Source of the DNA: Opitutales bacterium
GTDB taxonomy: Bacteria; Verrucomicrobiota; Verrucomicrobiia; Opitutales; UBA953
Direction of reading: 5' to 3'
Length of the DNA: 64,000 nt
Assembly: GCA_030725715.1 (NCBI GenBank)
Contig: JANRFG010000006.1
Coordinates: 38,947-102,946, forward strand
The notes below the pieces were generated by a model. It was not told the origin of the DNA and ran no database searches. It saw only the letters and a program-made list of their open reading frames with translations. The translations under genes were made by a program, and so were the position numbers. Of the stretch, positions 44,749-53,503 are shown in pieces; the stretch's first letter is position 1; every line of letters begins with the position of its first letter.

Positions 44749-45636
44749 TCAGAGCGGACGGAAGAGGGCGACGTCGCTCCACTCGCCCATGATGCGGCCG
44801 TCGGCGCGGGTACCGGCGCCCCAGGCGGCCTGGCACTTCGCTTCGAAATGCGCACGGACGGCGTCCTGCTCCTTCGCGAGGATGCCGCTGAGGGCGAGTA
44901 CGCCTCCCGGACTGACGGAGTCGACGAGGTTGTCGGCGTAGATGCAGAGGACGTCGCTGATGATGTTGGCCAGCACGACGTCGGCCCGGCCGGTCAGGCG
45001 GAAGCCTTCTTCCAGGCCGGCGTGATGGAAGGCGACCGCCTCGTCGGCGATGCCGTTCTCCTCGCGGTTGGCGATGCTCACGCGGACGGATTCCGGATCG
45101 CGGTCGAAACCGGCGATACGTCCGCAGCCGAGCTTGGCCGCGGAGAGGGCGAGGATGCCGGAGCCGCAACCGGCGTCGGTGACGGAGACCTGCGCGGCAG
45201 GATGCGTCTCGAGGAAGTCCATCATGCGGATCGCGCACAGGCGGGTCGTTGGGTGGTCGCCGGTGCCGAACGCCAGGCCGGCGTCGAACCAGATCACCGC
45301 GGCGTCAGCCGGGACGGCGTGCTTGCCGCGCATCCAGGCGGGGACCCAGTGGAGACGTCCGTGGTCCCACGGCTTGAGGTGCTCCTTGTAAGCTTCCTTC
45401 CAGTCCTTGTCGGCCATGACGGTCTCTTCGTAGGCCTCGGGCAGTTTCTTGAAGGCCTTGCGCAGTCCGGCCCAAGCCTCGTCGGCTTCGGCCTTCGTGT
45501 CGAAGTAGCCCATCACGAAGTGCGGCTTCCCGGGACCTTCATGGAAGAGCATCCAGGAGGAGCGGGTGAGTTCGCAGAAATGGTCCTCCAGCGGCTGGAC
45601 CATGTCTTCGTGGATGGGGCACTTCAGTTCGATCAT
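44749..45636 (-). CDS. prmA: Ribosomal protein L11 methyltransferase
   Basis: A SAM-dependent methyltransferase that trimethylates ribosomal protein L11. The 295 residues have WKEAYKEHLKPW, the PrmA signature GLAFGTGDHPTTRLC, the SAM motif VTDAGCGSGILALSAAKLG and the post-motif LANIISDVL. The ATG at 45636 overlaps the purN stop as TGATG. Everything upstream in the open frame is antisense-like and not coding. Confidence 0.88.
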   Translation of the reverse strand: MIELKCPIHEDMVQPLEDHFCELTRSSWMLFHEGPGKPHFVMGYFDTKAEADEAWAGLRKAFKKLPEAYEETVMADKDWKEAYKEHLKPWDHGRLHWVPAWMRGKHAVPADAAVIWFDAGLAFGTGDHPTTRLCAIRMMDFLETHPAAQVSVTDAGCGSGILALSAAKLGCGRIAGFDRDPESVRVSIANREENGIADEAVAFHHAGLEEGFRLTGRADVVLANIISDVLCIYADNLVDSVSPGGVLALSGILAKEQDAVRAHFEAKCQAAWGAGTRADGRIMGEWSDVALFRPL

Positions 45637-46214
45637 CAGGAAAGCGTCTCGCTCAGGCGGGCGATCACCGCGGGCAGCAGGGCGTGCTCGGCGGCGTGGA
45701 TCTTCTGAGCGAAGGTGTCGAGGGTGTCGGCCGGCTCGCGGGCGACGCGGGTCTGGCCGAGGTGGGCGCCGCCGTCGATCTCGGCGTTGACCCAGTGGAC
45801 GGTGCAACCGGCTTCCGGCACGCCGGCGTTCCAAGCCTGGCCGATGCCGTCGAGTCCCGGGAAGGCGGGCAGGAGGCTCGGGTGGAGGTTGATGATGCGG
45901 CCGGCGAAGGCGTCGAGCAGGGGGGCTTTGATCACGCGCATGAAGCCCGCGAGCACCACCAGGTCGACCTGCGCCGCCTTGAGGGCGTCAGCCCAGGCCT
46001 GCTCGCGTTCGGGCGAGAACTTCGTCTTGAACGGGCCGGTGTCGAGGAAGCGGGCGGGGACGCCGTACTTCGGGCCGAGCTCCAGCATCTTGCACGTCGG
46101 GACGTCGCACCAGAGGCCGACGACCTTGGCCTTGCCCAGACGGCCTTCGGCCTGGGCGCGGAGGACCGCGTCGGCGTTGGAGCCGCGACCGGAACCGAGG
46201 AGGGCGACGCGCAT
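45636..46214 (-). CDS. purN: Phosphoribosylglycinamide formyltransferase
   Basis: Transfers a formyl group from 10-formyl-THF to GAR. The 192-residue protein has the start VALLGSGRGSNADA, the catalytic Asn/His/Asp region VVLAGFMRVI, INLHPSLLPAFPGLDGIGQAW and GCTVHWVNAEIDGG. The length fits PurN (about 200). It is translationally coupled to prmA. Confidence 0.95.
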   Translation of the reverse strand: MRVALLGSGRGSNADAVLRAQAEGRLGKAKVVGLWCDVPTCKMLELGPKYGVPARFLDTGPFKTKFSPEREQAWADALKAAQVDLVVLAGFMRVIKAPLLDAFAGRIINLHPSLLPAFPGLDGIGQAWNAGVPEAGCTVHWVNAEIDGGAHLGQTRVAREPADTLDTFAQKIHAAEHALLPAVIARLSETLS

Positions 46215-46315
46215 GGCGGGAAGGTGTCGGCGGGGACCGTCGCCTGCAAACGGATTTTCGATTTCGGACTTTGCACCGTTCGGCGAAAGGCCGAAGATGC
46301 GGTCACTGCTTCCCC

Positions 46316-47626
46316 ATGGACCGACGCGACTTCCTTCACCTCACCGCCTTGGGTTCGCTGGGCGCCTACGCTCTGTCCGGTTGCGCGGGCGGTGGCGGCG
46401 GTTCCGTCAGCGTGCCGTCCGTGCGGTCCGTTCCCTCCCGCGGCGCGCCGACCGGTCGGGTGATGCTCGGCATCGACGTCCTCGCGGCCGAAGGCTTCGC
46501 CCGCCTCCAAGGTCTCCGCTGCGGACTCGTCACGCATCGTGCCGGCGTCAACGGCGCCGGCCAGCGCACCGCCGACGTGCTCGCGCGCGCGCCGGGCGTG
46601 AAGCTCGTGAAGCTGTTCGGGCCGGAACACGGCATCGATGGCGTGGCCAAGGCCGACGTCAAGGTCGGCCATGCGAAGGACACGCGCACCGGCCTGCCGG
46701 TCTACTCCCTCTACGGCGCGACGCGTAAGCCGACCCCGGAGATGTTGTCCGGCCTCGATGCGGTCATCATCGATTTCCAGGACATCGGCGCACGTTCCTA
46801 TACCTACGTCAGCTGCATGCGCCTCGTCATCGAGGCCTGCTTCGCTTTGCCCCGTCCGGTCCGCGTCATCGTGCTTGACCGGCCCAACCCGCTCGGCGGA
46901 GAGAAGGTCGACGGGCCGTTCCTCGACCGTAAGTGGCGCAGCTACGTCGGCTCCTACGAGACCCCTTACGTCCACGGCCTCACCATCGGTGAGCTCGCCC
47001 GCTGGGCGGTCGCCACGCCCGGAGTGCTCGAGATCGACGAAGCCAAGCGCCGGCGCGGCCAGCTCGAAGTCGTGACGATGCGCGGCTGGCGCCGTTCGAT
47101 GACGTGGAACCTCACCGGCCTGAACTGGACGGCGACCTCGCCGATGATCGACAGCCCGCAGGCCGCGTTCGGTTACGCCATGACCGGCCTCGGCTGCATG
47201 GATTCGGGCTTCAGCCACAGCGCCGGGGCCGGCCGTAACTTCCGGTTCCTCACCTACCCGCGTCGCAAGGCCGCCGAACTCACCGCCGCGCTGGGATCCG
47301 CGGTTCCCGGACTCACGCTCCAGCCGCAGCAGCTCGCGGACGGCACGCAGGGCGTCTATCTCGCCATCAACGATTACGCCGTGTTCCGCCCCACCGCGAT
47401 CTCGCTGCACCTCTTCCGGCAGGCCTGCGTCTGGGCGCCGAACCCCTTCGCCGGCCTCACCGGCGGCAAGCGCGAGCTCTTCATCAAGCACCTCGGCAGC
47501 GAGGCGTTCTTCGAGGAACTGCGTACGCAGGGCGCGCGCATCGACCTCGCCCGCTGGATGCGCCGCTGGGACGGCGACGCGGCGGCCTTCCGCGCGCGCA
47601 CCGCTCCGTTCCGCCTCTACGCCTGA
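46316..47626 (+). CDS. NamZ-like exo-beta-N-acetylmuramidase lipoprotein (DUF1343)
   Basis: A DUF1343-family protein of 436 residues; characterised relatives (NamZ) release MurNAc from muropeptide glycan ends during cell-wall recycling. The N-terminus has MDRRDFLHL, a Tat-like twin-arginine, and a lipobox LSGC (Cys about residue 23), so it should be a Tat-exported lipoprotein. Family segments are GLVTHRAGVN, KLFGPEHGI, VIIDFQDIGARSYTYVSCM and VIVLDRPNPLGG. It converges on purF with abutting stops. Confidence 0.82.
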   Translation: MDRRDFLHLTALGSLGAYALSGCAGGGGGSVSVPSVRSVPSRGAPTGRVMLGIDVLAAEGFARLQGLRCGLVTHRAGVNGAGQRTADVLARAPGVKLVKLFGPEHGIDGVAKADVKVGHAKDTRTGLPVYSLYGATRKPTPEMLSGLDAVIIDFQDIGARSYTYVSCMRLVIEACFALPRPVRVIVLDRPNPLGGEKVDGPFLDRKWRSYVGSYETPYVHGLTIGELARWAVATPGVLEIDEAKRRRGQLEVVTMRGWRRSMTWNLTGLNWTATSPMIDSPQAAFGYAMTGLGCMDSGFSHSAGAGRNFRFLTYPRRKAAELTAALGSAVPGLTLQPQQLADGTQGVYLAINDYAVFRPTAISLHLFRQACVWAPNPFAGLTGGKRELFIKHLGSEAFFEELRTQGARIDLARWMRRWDGDAAAFRARTAPFRLYA

Positions 47627-49540
47627 TCAGTAGGAGCGGCCTTCGCGCTTCTCCCAGTAATTGATGTAGGCCTGGTTGAGCACGCCGAGACCGCCCGGCG
47701 TCGGGTAGTCGCCGGTGAAATACCAGTCGCCTCGGCTCGAGGGACAGGCCTTGTGCAGTGAGGCGATCTTCTGGAAGACCAGGACGAGCTCGCCCTTCCA
47801 GCCGCTCTTCGCGGGGTAGACGAGTTCGGCCGCCTTGGCGGCGATCTCCTCTTCGGTGAAGGCGTCGTAGATGCGCTTCACGTGGTTGCGCATCTCCTTG
47901 GTCGGCTTCTTCGCCTGCGCGACGCAGTCCTCGTAGACCTCGCGGAGGAGGTCGGCCATCCCGCGTTCCTTGCAGAGCGCGACGGCCGCCTGGAAGGCGA
48001 GGAACTTGCCCATCTCGGACATGTCGATGCCGTAGCAGTCCGGGTAGCGGATCTGCGGGGCGGTCGAGGCGATGACGATGCGCTTCGGGTTGGGGCGGGC
48101 GAGGATGCGGAGGATGGACTGGCGCAGCGTGGTGCCGCGGACGATCGAGTCGTCGACGCAGACGAGCGTGTCGCCTTCGCGGACGGTGCCGTAGGTGATG
48201 TCGTAGACGTGCGAGGCCATCTGCATGCGGTTCTTCTCCTGGGAGATGAACGTGCGTAGCTTGACGTCCTTGTGGGCGACCTTCTCGCCGCGCGGCCAGC
48301 CGCCGAGCACGAGCTTCTCGATCATGGCCTCGTCGAGCTTGCCGGCGCGCTGCGCGGCGATCAGCCTGTCGCTGACCTGCGCGCGGCGGCGTTTGCGGAG
48401 CTCTTCCATCAGGCCGTACCAGGCGATCTCCGCCGTATTGGGGATGTAGGAGAAGACCGCGTTGTCGTGGTCGTCGCGGATCTGGGCCAGGACGTCGTCG
48501 GCGAGGGCGGCGCCCAAGGCCTTGCGTTCGGCGTAGATCTCGGGGTCGTTGCCGCGGGAGAAGTAGATGCGCTCGAAGGAGCAGTGGCGGACCTCGCCGG
48601 GGGCGTGGAAGGCTTCGACCGAATGACGTCCGTCCGCCTTCATGATCAGCGCGTGGCCGGCCGGGAGCTCGTGGACGTCCGCCTGGCTGACGCCGACGAT
48701 GGTCATCAGCGCGACGCGTTCGGAGGCGACGGCGATGAGGTCCTCGGTGCGGGCATACCAGCAGGGGCGGATGCCGTTGGGGTCGCGGATGACGAAGCTG
48801 TCGCCGTTGCCGACGAGGCCGGCGATGGCGTAGCCGCCGTCCCAGTGCTTGGCGGCGCGGCGCAGGACGTTGCCGATGTCCATGTGCTTGGAGATCTCCG
48901 CCTGCACGGCGGCGCCTTCCAGGCCCTGGTCCTTGAAGGCCTTGAAGAGCCGGTCATGTTCCTCGTCGAGCCAGAAGCCGATCTCCTCGAGGATGGACTG
49001 GGTGTCGGTCGAGTAGATGACGTGCGCGCCGCGCTGCGTGAGCGAGGCGTTGAGCTCGGCGGTGTTCGTGAGGTTGAAGTTGCCGGCGACGAGCAGGTTG
49101 CGGGTCGGCCAGATGGACTTGCGCGCGTACGGGTGGCAGGAGACCGAGTCGAAGCTGCCGGAGGTGCCGTAACGCAGGTGGCCGAGCAGGAGCTCGCCGC
49201 CGAAGTCGAAGTGGCGCTTCACCGTCTCGGGGAACTCCGGGACGATGACCGCCTCGCGCATCTTGTCGGAGTAGGCCTTGATCTGGCGGGTGAAGATCTG
49301 GGTCAGGCCCTGGGCGCCGATCTCACGGTCGCGGAAGAGGAAGGCCTCGCCGTTCTCGGAGCCGATCTTGACGCAGCCGATCCCGGCGCCGTCCTGGCCG
49401 CGGTTGTGCTGCTTCTCCATCAGGAGGAAGAGCTGGTTGAAGCCGTGCAGCGGGGTGCCATACTTCTCCTGATACCACTTCAGGTCCTTGGTCAGCCGGA
49501 CAAGGGCAATGCCGCATTCGTGCCTTAAGGAGTCGCTCAT
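47627..49540 (-). CDS. purF: Amidophosphoribosyltransferase, long Bacteroidetes-like form
   Basis: Catalyses the first step of purine synthesis. The 637-residue product is much longer than the usual 450-510. The nucleophile Cys is at residue 9 (RHECGIALVRL), so a short propeptide must be removed. Glutaminase segments MEKQHNRGQDGAG and LLLGHLRYGTSGS are present, as are the phosphoribosyltransferase motif VCVDDSIVRGTTL and long insertions around residues 300-440. The N-terminus and length resemble Bacteroidetes PurF. It ends next to the NamZ-like gene. Confidence 0.93.
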   Translation of the reverse strand: MSDSLRHECGIALVRLTKDLKWYQEKYGTPLHGFNQLFLLMEKQHNRGQDGAGIGCVKIGSENGEAFLFRDREIGAQGLTQIFTRQIKAYSDKMREAVIVPEFPETVKRHFDFGGELLLGHLRYGTSGSFDSVSCHPYARKSIWPTRNLLVAGNFNLTNTAELNASLTQRGAHVIYSTDTQSILEEIGFWLDEEHDRLFKAFKDQGLEGAAVQAEISKHMDIGNVLRRAAKHWDGGYAIAGLVGNGDSFVIRDPNGIRPCWYARTEDLIAVASERVALMTIVGVSQADVHELPAGHALIMKADGRHSVEAFHAPGEVRHCSFERIYFSRGNDPEIYAERKALGAALADDVLAQIRDDHDNAVFSYIPNTAEIAWYGLMEELRKRRRAQVSDRLIAAQRAGKLDEAMIEKLVLGGWPRGEKVAHKDVKLRTFISQEKNRMQMASHVYDITYGTVREGDTLVCVDDSIVRGTTLRQSILRILARPNPKRIVIASTAPQIRYPDCYGIDMSEMGKFLAFQAAVALCKERGMADLLREVYEDCVAQAKKPTKEMRNHVKRIYDAFTEEEIAAKAAELVYPAKSGWKGELVLVFQKIASLHKACPSSRGDWYFTGDYPTPGGLGVLNQAYINYWEKREGRSY

Positions 49541-49592
49541 CGCAGGCCTCGGAGTTTGCCCGCCCGGCGCGCGTCCTGTCCAGCGCTTACTA

Positions 49593-50645
49593 TTAAGAGC
49601 GCAACAACCGGTCGAGCCGGGCGAGGCTCTCGCCGATCAGGCCCGCCATGTCGGTGTGCTGCCGGAAGGCCGGGTCCCGGTGGTATTCGGCCAGGCCGTC
49701 GGCGAGTTCCTTGGCTTTTTCGGGCGAGGTCAGGGGATTGGCCCGCATGGCGGCCAGCAGGTCCTTGACCCGGTCGGGCGCGGCGAGGTGGCGGCGGTGG
49801 ATCAGCGACTGCTCCTCGCGTCGGTACTGGGCGGCGGAGGCGGCGTTGATGTGCTTGGCGCAGAGCTGGGCGAACGGCCGGTTCTCCTTGAACGAGCCGG
49901 GGAGGTAGAACCGGAGGCGCCCGTCGTAGCTCTGCTGGTCGAAGTCCATGGCGCGCACGCGGATGGCGGTGGCGTCGAAGTCCGGGGTGACGGCGATGAC
50001 GAAGTTGTAGGCGCGCATGTCGCCGAGCAGGCGCACGAGGCAGCGCTCCTCGAACTTGATGAGCTCCTTGGCGAGGCGCACCGGGTGGTGGCCGTCGGCG
50101 GCCAGCCATTTCTCGGCGAAGATGTCACCGGGGATGCCGGTGACGTGCTCCTCGACCAGCGTCTCGCCCCAGGTGAGGTAGAGCATGCGGTTCGGCGAGA
50201 GCAGGTGCTCGAGCTCGAGCCCGCAGACGCGCGAGGCGTCGCCGACCTTCACGTAGAAGTAGTCGTGGTTCTCGTTGTACGCGTTGACGATGCGGACGCG
50301 GAAGGGCTGCGAGTTGCCGAAGGAACAGAAGTCCACGCGGTCCACGTAGACGTGGCTGAAGACCTTCATGCCGCCTTCGCCGCGCAGGAGCGCGTAAGTC
50401 TCGAGCAGGCCCTGCGAAAGCCGCCCCATCTCCTCCGGCGGATACGCGACGGTCTCCCAGAGGGTGTCCTTGCCGCGTTCGAGCAGGGGCATCGCCGCGG
50501 TGAACTCGCGCAGCTGGGCGTAGGAGACGGGCAGGGGGACTTCGCGTCCTTCGCGCGAAAGGTAAGCGCGGAGTTCTTCGCCGATCGGATACGCCGGCTT
50601 GCGGTTGGTCCGCTTGAACTCGGCTTCGCTTCCGGCGGCGTCCAT
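49593..50645 (-). CDS. Conserved-looking protein of unknown function (HipA-like kinase fold possible)
   Basis: A 350-residue cytosolic protein with no signal or membrane helix. It has MKVFSHVYVDRVDFCSFGNSQPFRVRIVNAYNENHDYFYVKVGDASRVCGLELEHLLSPNRMLY in its first half and IRVRAMDFDQQSYDGRLRFYLPG near residue 230, where DFD could be a metal-binding kinase-like motif. No clear family. The start ATG at 50645 is 2 nt after the Nudix gene, so the two are in one operon ahead of purF. Confidence 0.6.
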   Translation of the reverse strand: MDAAGSEAEFKRTNRKPAYPIGEELRAYLSREGREVPLPVSYAQLREFTAAMPLLERGKDTLWETVAYPPEEMGRLSQGLLETYALLRGEGGMKVFSHVYVDRVDFCSFGNSQPFRVRIVNAYNENHDYFYVKVGDASRVCGLELEHLLSPNRMLYLTWGETLVEEHVTGIPGDIFAEKWLAADGHHPVRLAKELIKFEERCLVRLLGDMRAYNFVIAVTPDFDATAIRVRAMDFDQQSYDGRLRFYLPGSFKENRPFAQLCAKHINAASAAQYRREEQSLIHRRHLAAPDRVKDLLAAMRANPLTSPEKAKELADGLAEYHRDPAFRQHTDMAGLIGESLARLDRLLRS

Positions 50646-50647
50646 CG

Positions 50648-51169
50648 TCAGTCGAGGTTCGGCTGCGCGCCGGTCTCTTCGACCACGACCCGCAGCGGCG
50701 CGCCCGGATGGCATTCGGCCCGGTAGGCGATGAAGCCGCGGCGGTGCTCGTCATAGACCGGCCAGAGCAGCGTGCGGTCCGTCTCCGGCACGGCGACGTC
50801 GCCGAGCTCTTCGCGCGCGAAGAAGGCGAAGCGGCCTTCGTCGATCGTCGCGGGCAGCGTCTGCAGCGGCTTGCGGCAGTCGAAGAGGAACATGAGCCAG
50901 TGCGACTGGCCTTCGTAGCCTTTCTCGGAGATCATGCCGAAGAGATGGAGGTCTTCGGTCGCGACGCCCACGCCGGTCTCCTCGAAGGTCTCGCGTACGG
51001 CGCATTCGAACGGCGACTCGCCGGCGCCCATCTCGAGCTTGCCGCCGATCGGGCTCCAGCAGCCGAGATTCGGGGCCTTGGTGCGCTGGATGAGCAGGAG
51101 GCGGCCCGCCTCGTCGCGCAGGAAGACGAGGACGCTGATCTTGAAGGGCAGGGCGGCGCCGGCGGTCAT
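50648..51169 (-). CDS. Nudix hydrolase
   Basis: A 173-residue pyrophosphohydrolase. The Nudix box reads GGKLEMGAGESPFECAVRETFEETGV (near residues 45-70), with REX2EE intact. A two-residue insertion before its Glu is a common variant in nucleotide-cleaving members. Substrate is unknown. I chose the ATG at 51169 (MTAGAALPFKISVL), where the domain begins. Confidence 0.82.
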   Translation of the reverse strand: MTAGAALPFKISVLVFLRDEAGRLLLIQRTKAPNLGCWSPIGGKLEMGAGESPFECAVRETFEETGVGVATEDLHLFGMISEKGYEGQSHWLMFLFDCRKPLQTLPATIDEGRFAFFAREELGDVAVPETDRTLLWPVYDEHRRGFIAYRAECHPGAPLRVVVEETGAQPNLD

Positions 51170-51217
51170 GGCCACACCCTTGCGGGCGGAGTCCGGCGGC
51201 ACAACCCCGGAGTGCGT

Positions 51218-52210
51218 TCAGCCGGCGAGGATGGCGTCGATCCGCTTGAGTTCCTCCGAGGCGAACGGCGCCGACGAAGCCGCGGCCACGCATTGCTCGA
51301 GCTGGGCGACCTTGCTGGCCCCGATGATGGCGGACGTCACGCGGCGGTCCCGCAGGACCCAGGCGATCGCCATCGACGCGAGCGGCTGGCCGCGTTCGGC
51401 GGCGACTTCCGCGAGGCGGCGGACTTTCCTCATGCGCACGGCGTCGAGCTGTTCGGGGCGCAGGTAGCCGTGCGGCTTGCCGGCGCGCGCGTCGGCGGGG
51501 ATGCCCTGCAGGTAGCGGTCGGTGAGCATGCCTTGCGCGAGCGGCGAGAAGACCGCGCAGCCGAGGCCTTCTTTCTCCACGACGTCGAGCAAGCCCGCCT
51601 CGGGGGTGCGCTCGAAGAGGCTGTACTTGGGCTGATGCATGACGCACGGCGTGCCGAGTTCGCGCAGGAGGGCGCAGGCGCGCGCGGTGTCGGCGGGATC
51701 ATAGTTGGAGATCGCGGCGTACAACGCCTTGCCCGAGCGCACCGCCTGGGCGAGCGCGCCCATGGTCTCCTCGAGCGGCGTGTGCGGATCGCGCCGGTGG
51801 CTGTAGAAGACGTCGACGTAAGGCAGGCCCATCCGCTTCAGCGACTGGTCGAGCGAGGCCAGGAGGTATTTGCGGGAGCCGAAGTCGCCGTGCGGTCCGG
51901 GCCACATGGTGTAGCCGGCCTTGGTGGAGATGATGAGCTCGTCGCGGTAGGCGCCGAGGTCTTCGCGCAGGATCCGGCCGAAGGTCTCTTCGGCGCTGCC
52001 GGGCACAGGGCCGTAGTTGTTCGCGAGGTCGAAGTGCGTGACGCCGAGGTCGAAGGCGCGCAGGGCGATCGCGCGCGCGTTGGCGTAGTCGTCGACGCTC
52101 CCGAAGTTATGCCAGAGGCCGAGCGAGACCTTGGGCAGGTGCAAGCCGGACTTCCCGCAGCGGGCTTGGAAAGACTTCTGGGCGTAGCGGGCGGGGTCGG
52201 CCGGATGCAT
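51218..52210 (-). CDS. Aldo/keto reductase, YghZ/Gpr-like
   Basis: A 330-residue NADPH-dependent reductase of the AKR14/Kv-beta group; E. coli YghZ reduces L-glyceraldehyde 3-phosphate and methylglyoxal. It has VSLGLWHNFG, FDLANNYGP with catalytic Asp/Tyr, IISTKAGYTMWPGPHGDFGSRKYL with the Lys, DVFYSHRRDPHTPLEETM with the His, and the cofactor loop SAIIGASKVAQLEQ. It is a single gene between the Nudix and small unknown genes. Confidence 0.85.
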   Translation of the reverse strand: MHPADPARYAQKSFQARCGKSGLHLPKVSLGLWHNFGSVDDYANARAIALRAFDLGVTHFDLANNYGPVPGSAEETFGRILREDLGAYRDELIISTKAGYTMWPGPHGDFGSRKYLLASLDQSLKRMGLPYVDVFYSHRRDPHTPLEETMGALAQAVRSGKALYAAISNYDPADTARACALLRELGTPCVMHQPKYSLFERTPEAGLLDVVEKEGLGCAVFSPLAQGMLTDRYLQGIPADARAGKPHGYLRPEQLDAVRMRKVRRLAEVAAERGQPLASMAIAWVLRDRRVTSAIIGASKVAQLEQCVAAASSAPFASEELKRIDAILAG

Positions 52211-52249
52211 GCCCCTTAATCAATTCACCGTCCCCGACGAAGCCAGCGC

Positions 52250-52516
52250 TTAAGCGGCTGCCTGTTGGGCCTGGATGGCGGACTTCTTCGTGCGGGCGGA
52301 GGTTTCGAAAGGTTCGACGGTCAGGGTGCCGACCGAAGACGGGACCAAGGTCAGGAGGCCATGGCTGTCGACCAGGCTCAGGGCCCGGACGGCCTTGCGG
52401 GCGATCTCCTTACCTAAGGTCGCGGTGGCGTGGATATACGTCAGCAGGCAGAAGAGGATGATGCCCCAGAGTCGGAGCATCGGGAAGAGGGATGGCGTGG
52501 ATGAGCCCATGCTCAT
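52250..52516 (-). CDS. Small membrane protein, hypothetical
   Basis: An 88-residue product with one hydrophobic segment (about residues 15-32: LWGIILFCLLTYIHATATL) and a hydrophilic C-terminus ending in AQQAAA. Several in-frame ATG codons (52516, 52510, 52480) make the exact start uncertain. Codon use is atypical for the region and no family is recognised, so coding is plausible but not certain. Confidence 0.45.
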   Translation of the reverse strand: MSMGSSTPSLFPMLRLWGIILFCLLTYIHATATLGKEIARKAVRALSLVDSHGLLTLVPSSVGTLTVEPFETSARTKKSAIQAQQAAA

Positions 52517-52548
52517 TATTATGCAGACCCCGTGCCAACGTCCTTAGG

Positions 52549-52582
52549 GGGTATTTTTGCCTAAAATTAGGCACAAATACCC
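52549..52582. repeat. 34-bp near-perfect palindrome in a divergent spacer
   Basis: GGGTATTTTTGCCTAA and its inverted copy TTAGGCACAAATACCC flank an AA centre, with one mismatch in 16 pairs. It is in an AT-rich 141-bp gap between the small membrane gene and mutM, which diverge. A regulator operator is likelier than a terminator. Confidence 0.6.
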
Positions 52583-52657
52583 AGGGAGACGCTCTAAAAT
52601 CAAAATAAAGCCCCGGCTTTCCTTCGTTCTGGCTCCTGCTTAGGTGGGAGTACCCCG

Positions 52658-53473
52658 ATGCCCGAGCTCGCCGAAGTCGAATATTTCCGCCGCCGCTGGG
52701 ACGTCGGCCTAGGCCGCAAGGTTTCGGCGGTTCATCTTAATACTCAGGCACGGATCGGCCGCGGGGTCGCCCCGGCGACGCTGACCAAGGCCCTGGCGGG
52801 AGCCAAATTCGTCGAGTCCTTCGCCGCGGCGAAGCAGATGGCCTTCCGCTTCTCGGGCGGGGCCTGGCTCGGCGTCCATCTCGGCATGACCGGTCGGCTC
52901 GAAGCGGGCGACGCGGACCGCGAGCCGACGCCTTACGACCACTTCAAACTGCGGATGACCGGCGGCAAGGAACTGGTCTTCGTCGACCCACGGCAGTTCG
53001 GCCGCGTCCTGTTCTGGCAAGGCGACGGCGTGCCGCCGTGGTGGGAGAAGATCCCGCCCGCGATCCTTTCGCCGGAGTTCACCGTCGGCGTCGTCGAGGT
53101 GTTCCTGCGTCGCCGCGCGCGCACGGCGATCAAGCCGGTGCTCCTCATGCAGGAACGTTTCCCGGGAATCGGCAACTGGATGGCCGACGAGGTGCTCTGG
53201 CGCGCGGGCTTCCATCCGCAGGCCAAGGCCGGATCGTTCGGACCGAAATCCGTCCGTAAGCTCCACGCGACCTTGCGCGAGGTCTGCGCCGAGGCGATGG
53301 ACGTCATCGGCAAGGATTGGTCCGACCCGCCCGATACCTGGCTCTTCAACCATCGCTGGAAGGACGGCGGCCGTTGTCCGCGCTCCAAGAAGCCGCTCGT
53401 CCGCGAGGATGTCGGCGGACGCACCACCTGCTGGTCACCCCAACGGCAGGTCCTCGGCGCCGAACGCCGTTGA
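52658..53473 (+). CDS. mutM: Formamidopyrimidine-DNA glycosylase family, degenerate zinc finger
   Basis: A 271-residue Fpg/Nei-family base-excision enzyme. Pro2 and Glu3 (MPELAEVE) are conserved, along with the Lys in AAKQMAF, HLGMTGRLE, DPRQFGRV and the helix-two-turn-helix FPGIGNWMADEVLWRAGFHP. In the C-terminal finger the first pair reads CPRS and the last TCWSPQRQ, so two of the four zinc cysteines are gone, while the Arg of GRTT is kept. AGGTGGGAG lies 7 nt before the ATG. Confidence 0.85.
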   Translation: MPELAEVEYFRRRWDVGLGRKVSAVHLNTQARIGRGVAPATLTKALAGAKFVESFAAAKQMAFRFSGGAWLGVHLGMTGRLEAGDADREPTPYDHFKLRMTGGKELVFVDPRQFGRVLFWQGDGVPPWWEKIPPAILSPEFTVGVVEVFLRRRARTAIKPVLLMQERFPGIGNWMADEVLWRAGFHPQAKAGSFGPKSVRKLHATLREVCAEAMDVIGKDWSDPPDTWLFNHRWKDGGRCPRSKKPLVREDVGGRTTCWSPQRQVLGAERR

Positions 53474-53503
53474 CCTTCCGCGCGGCCGCGCGAACTTGGA
53501 CGC

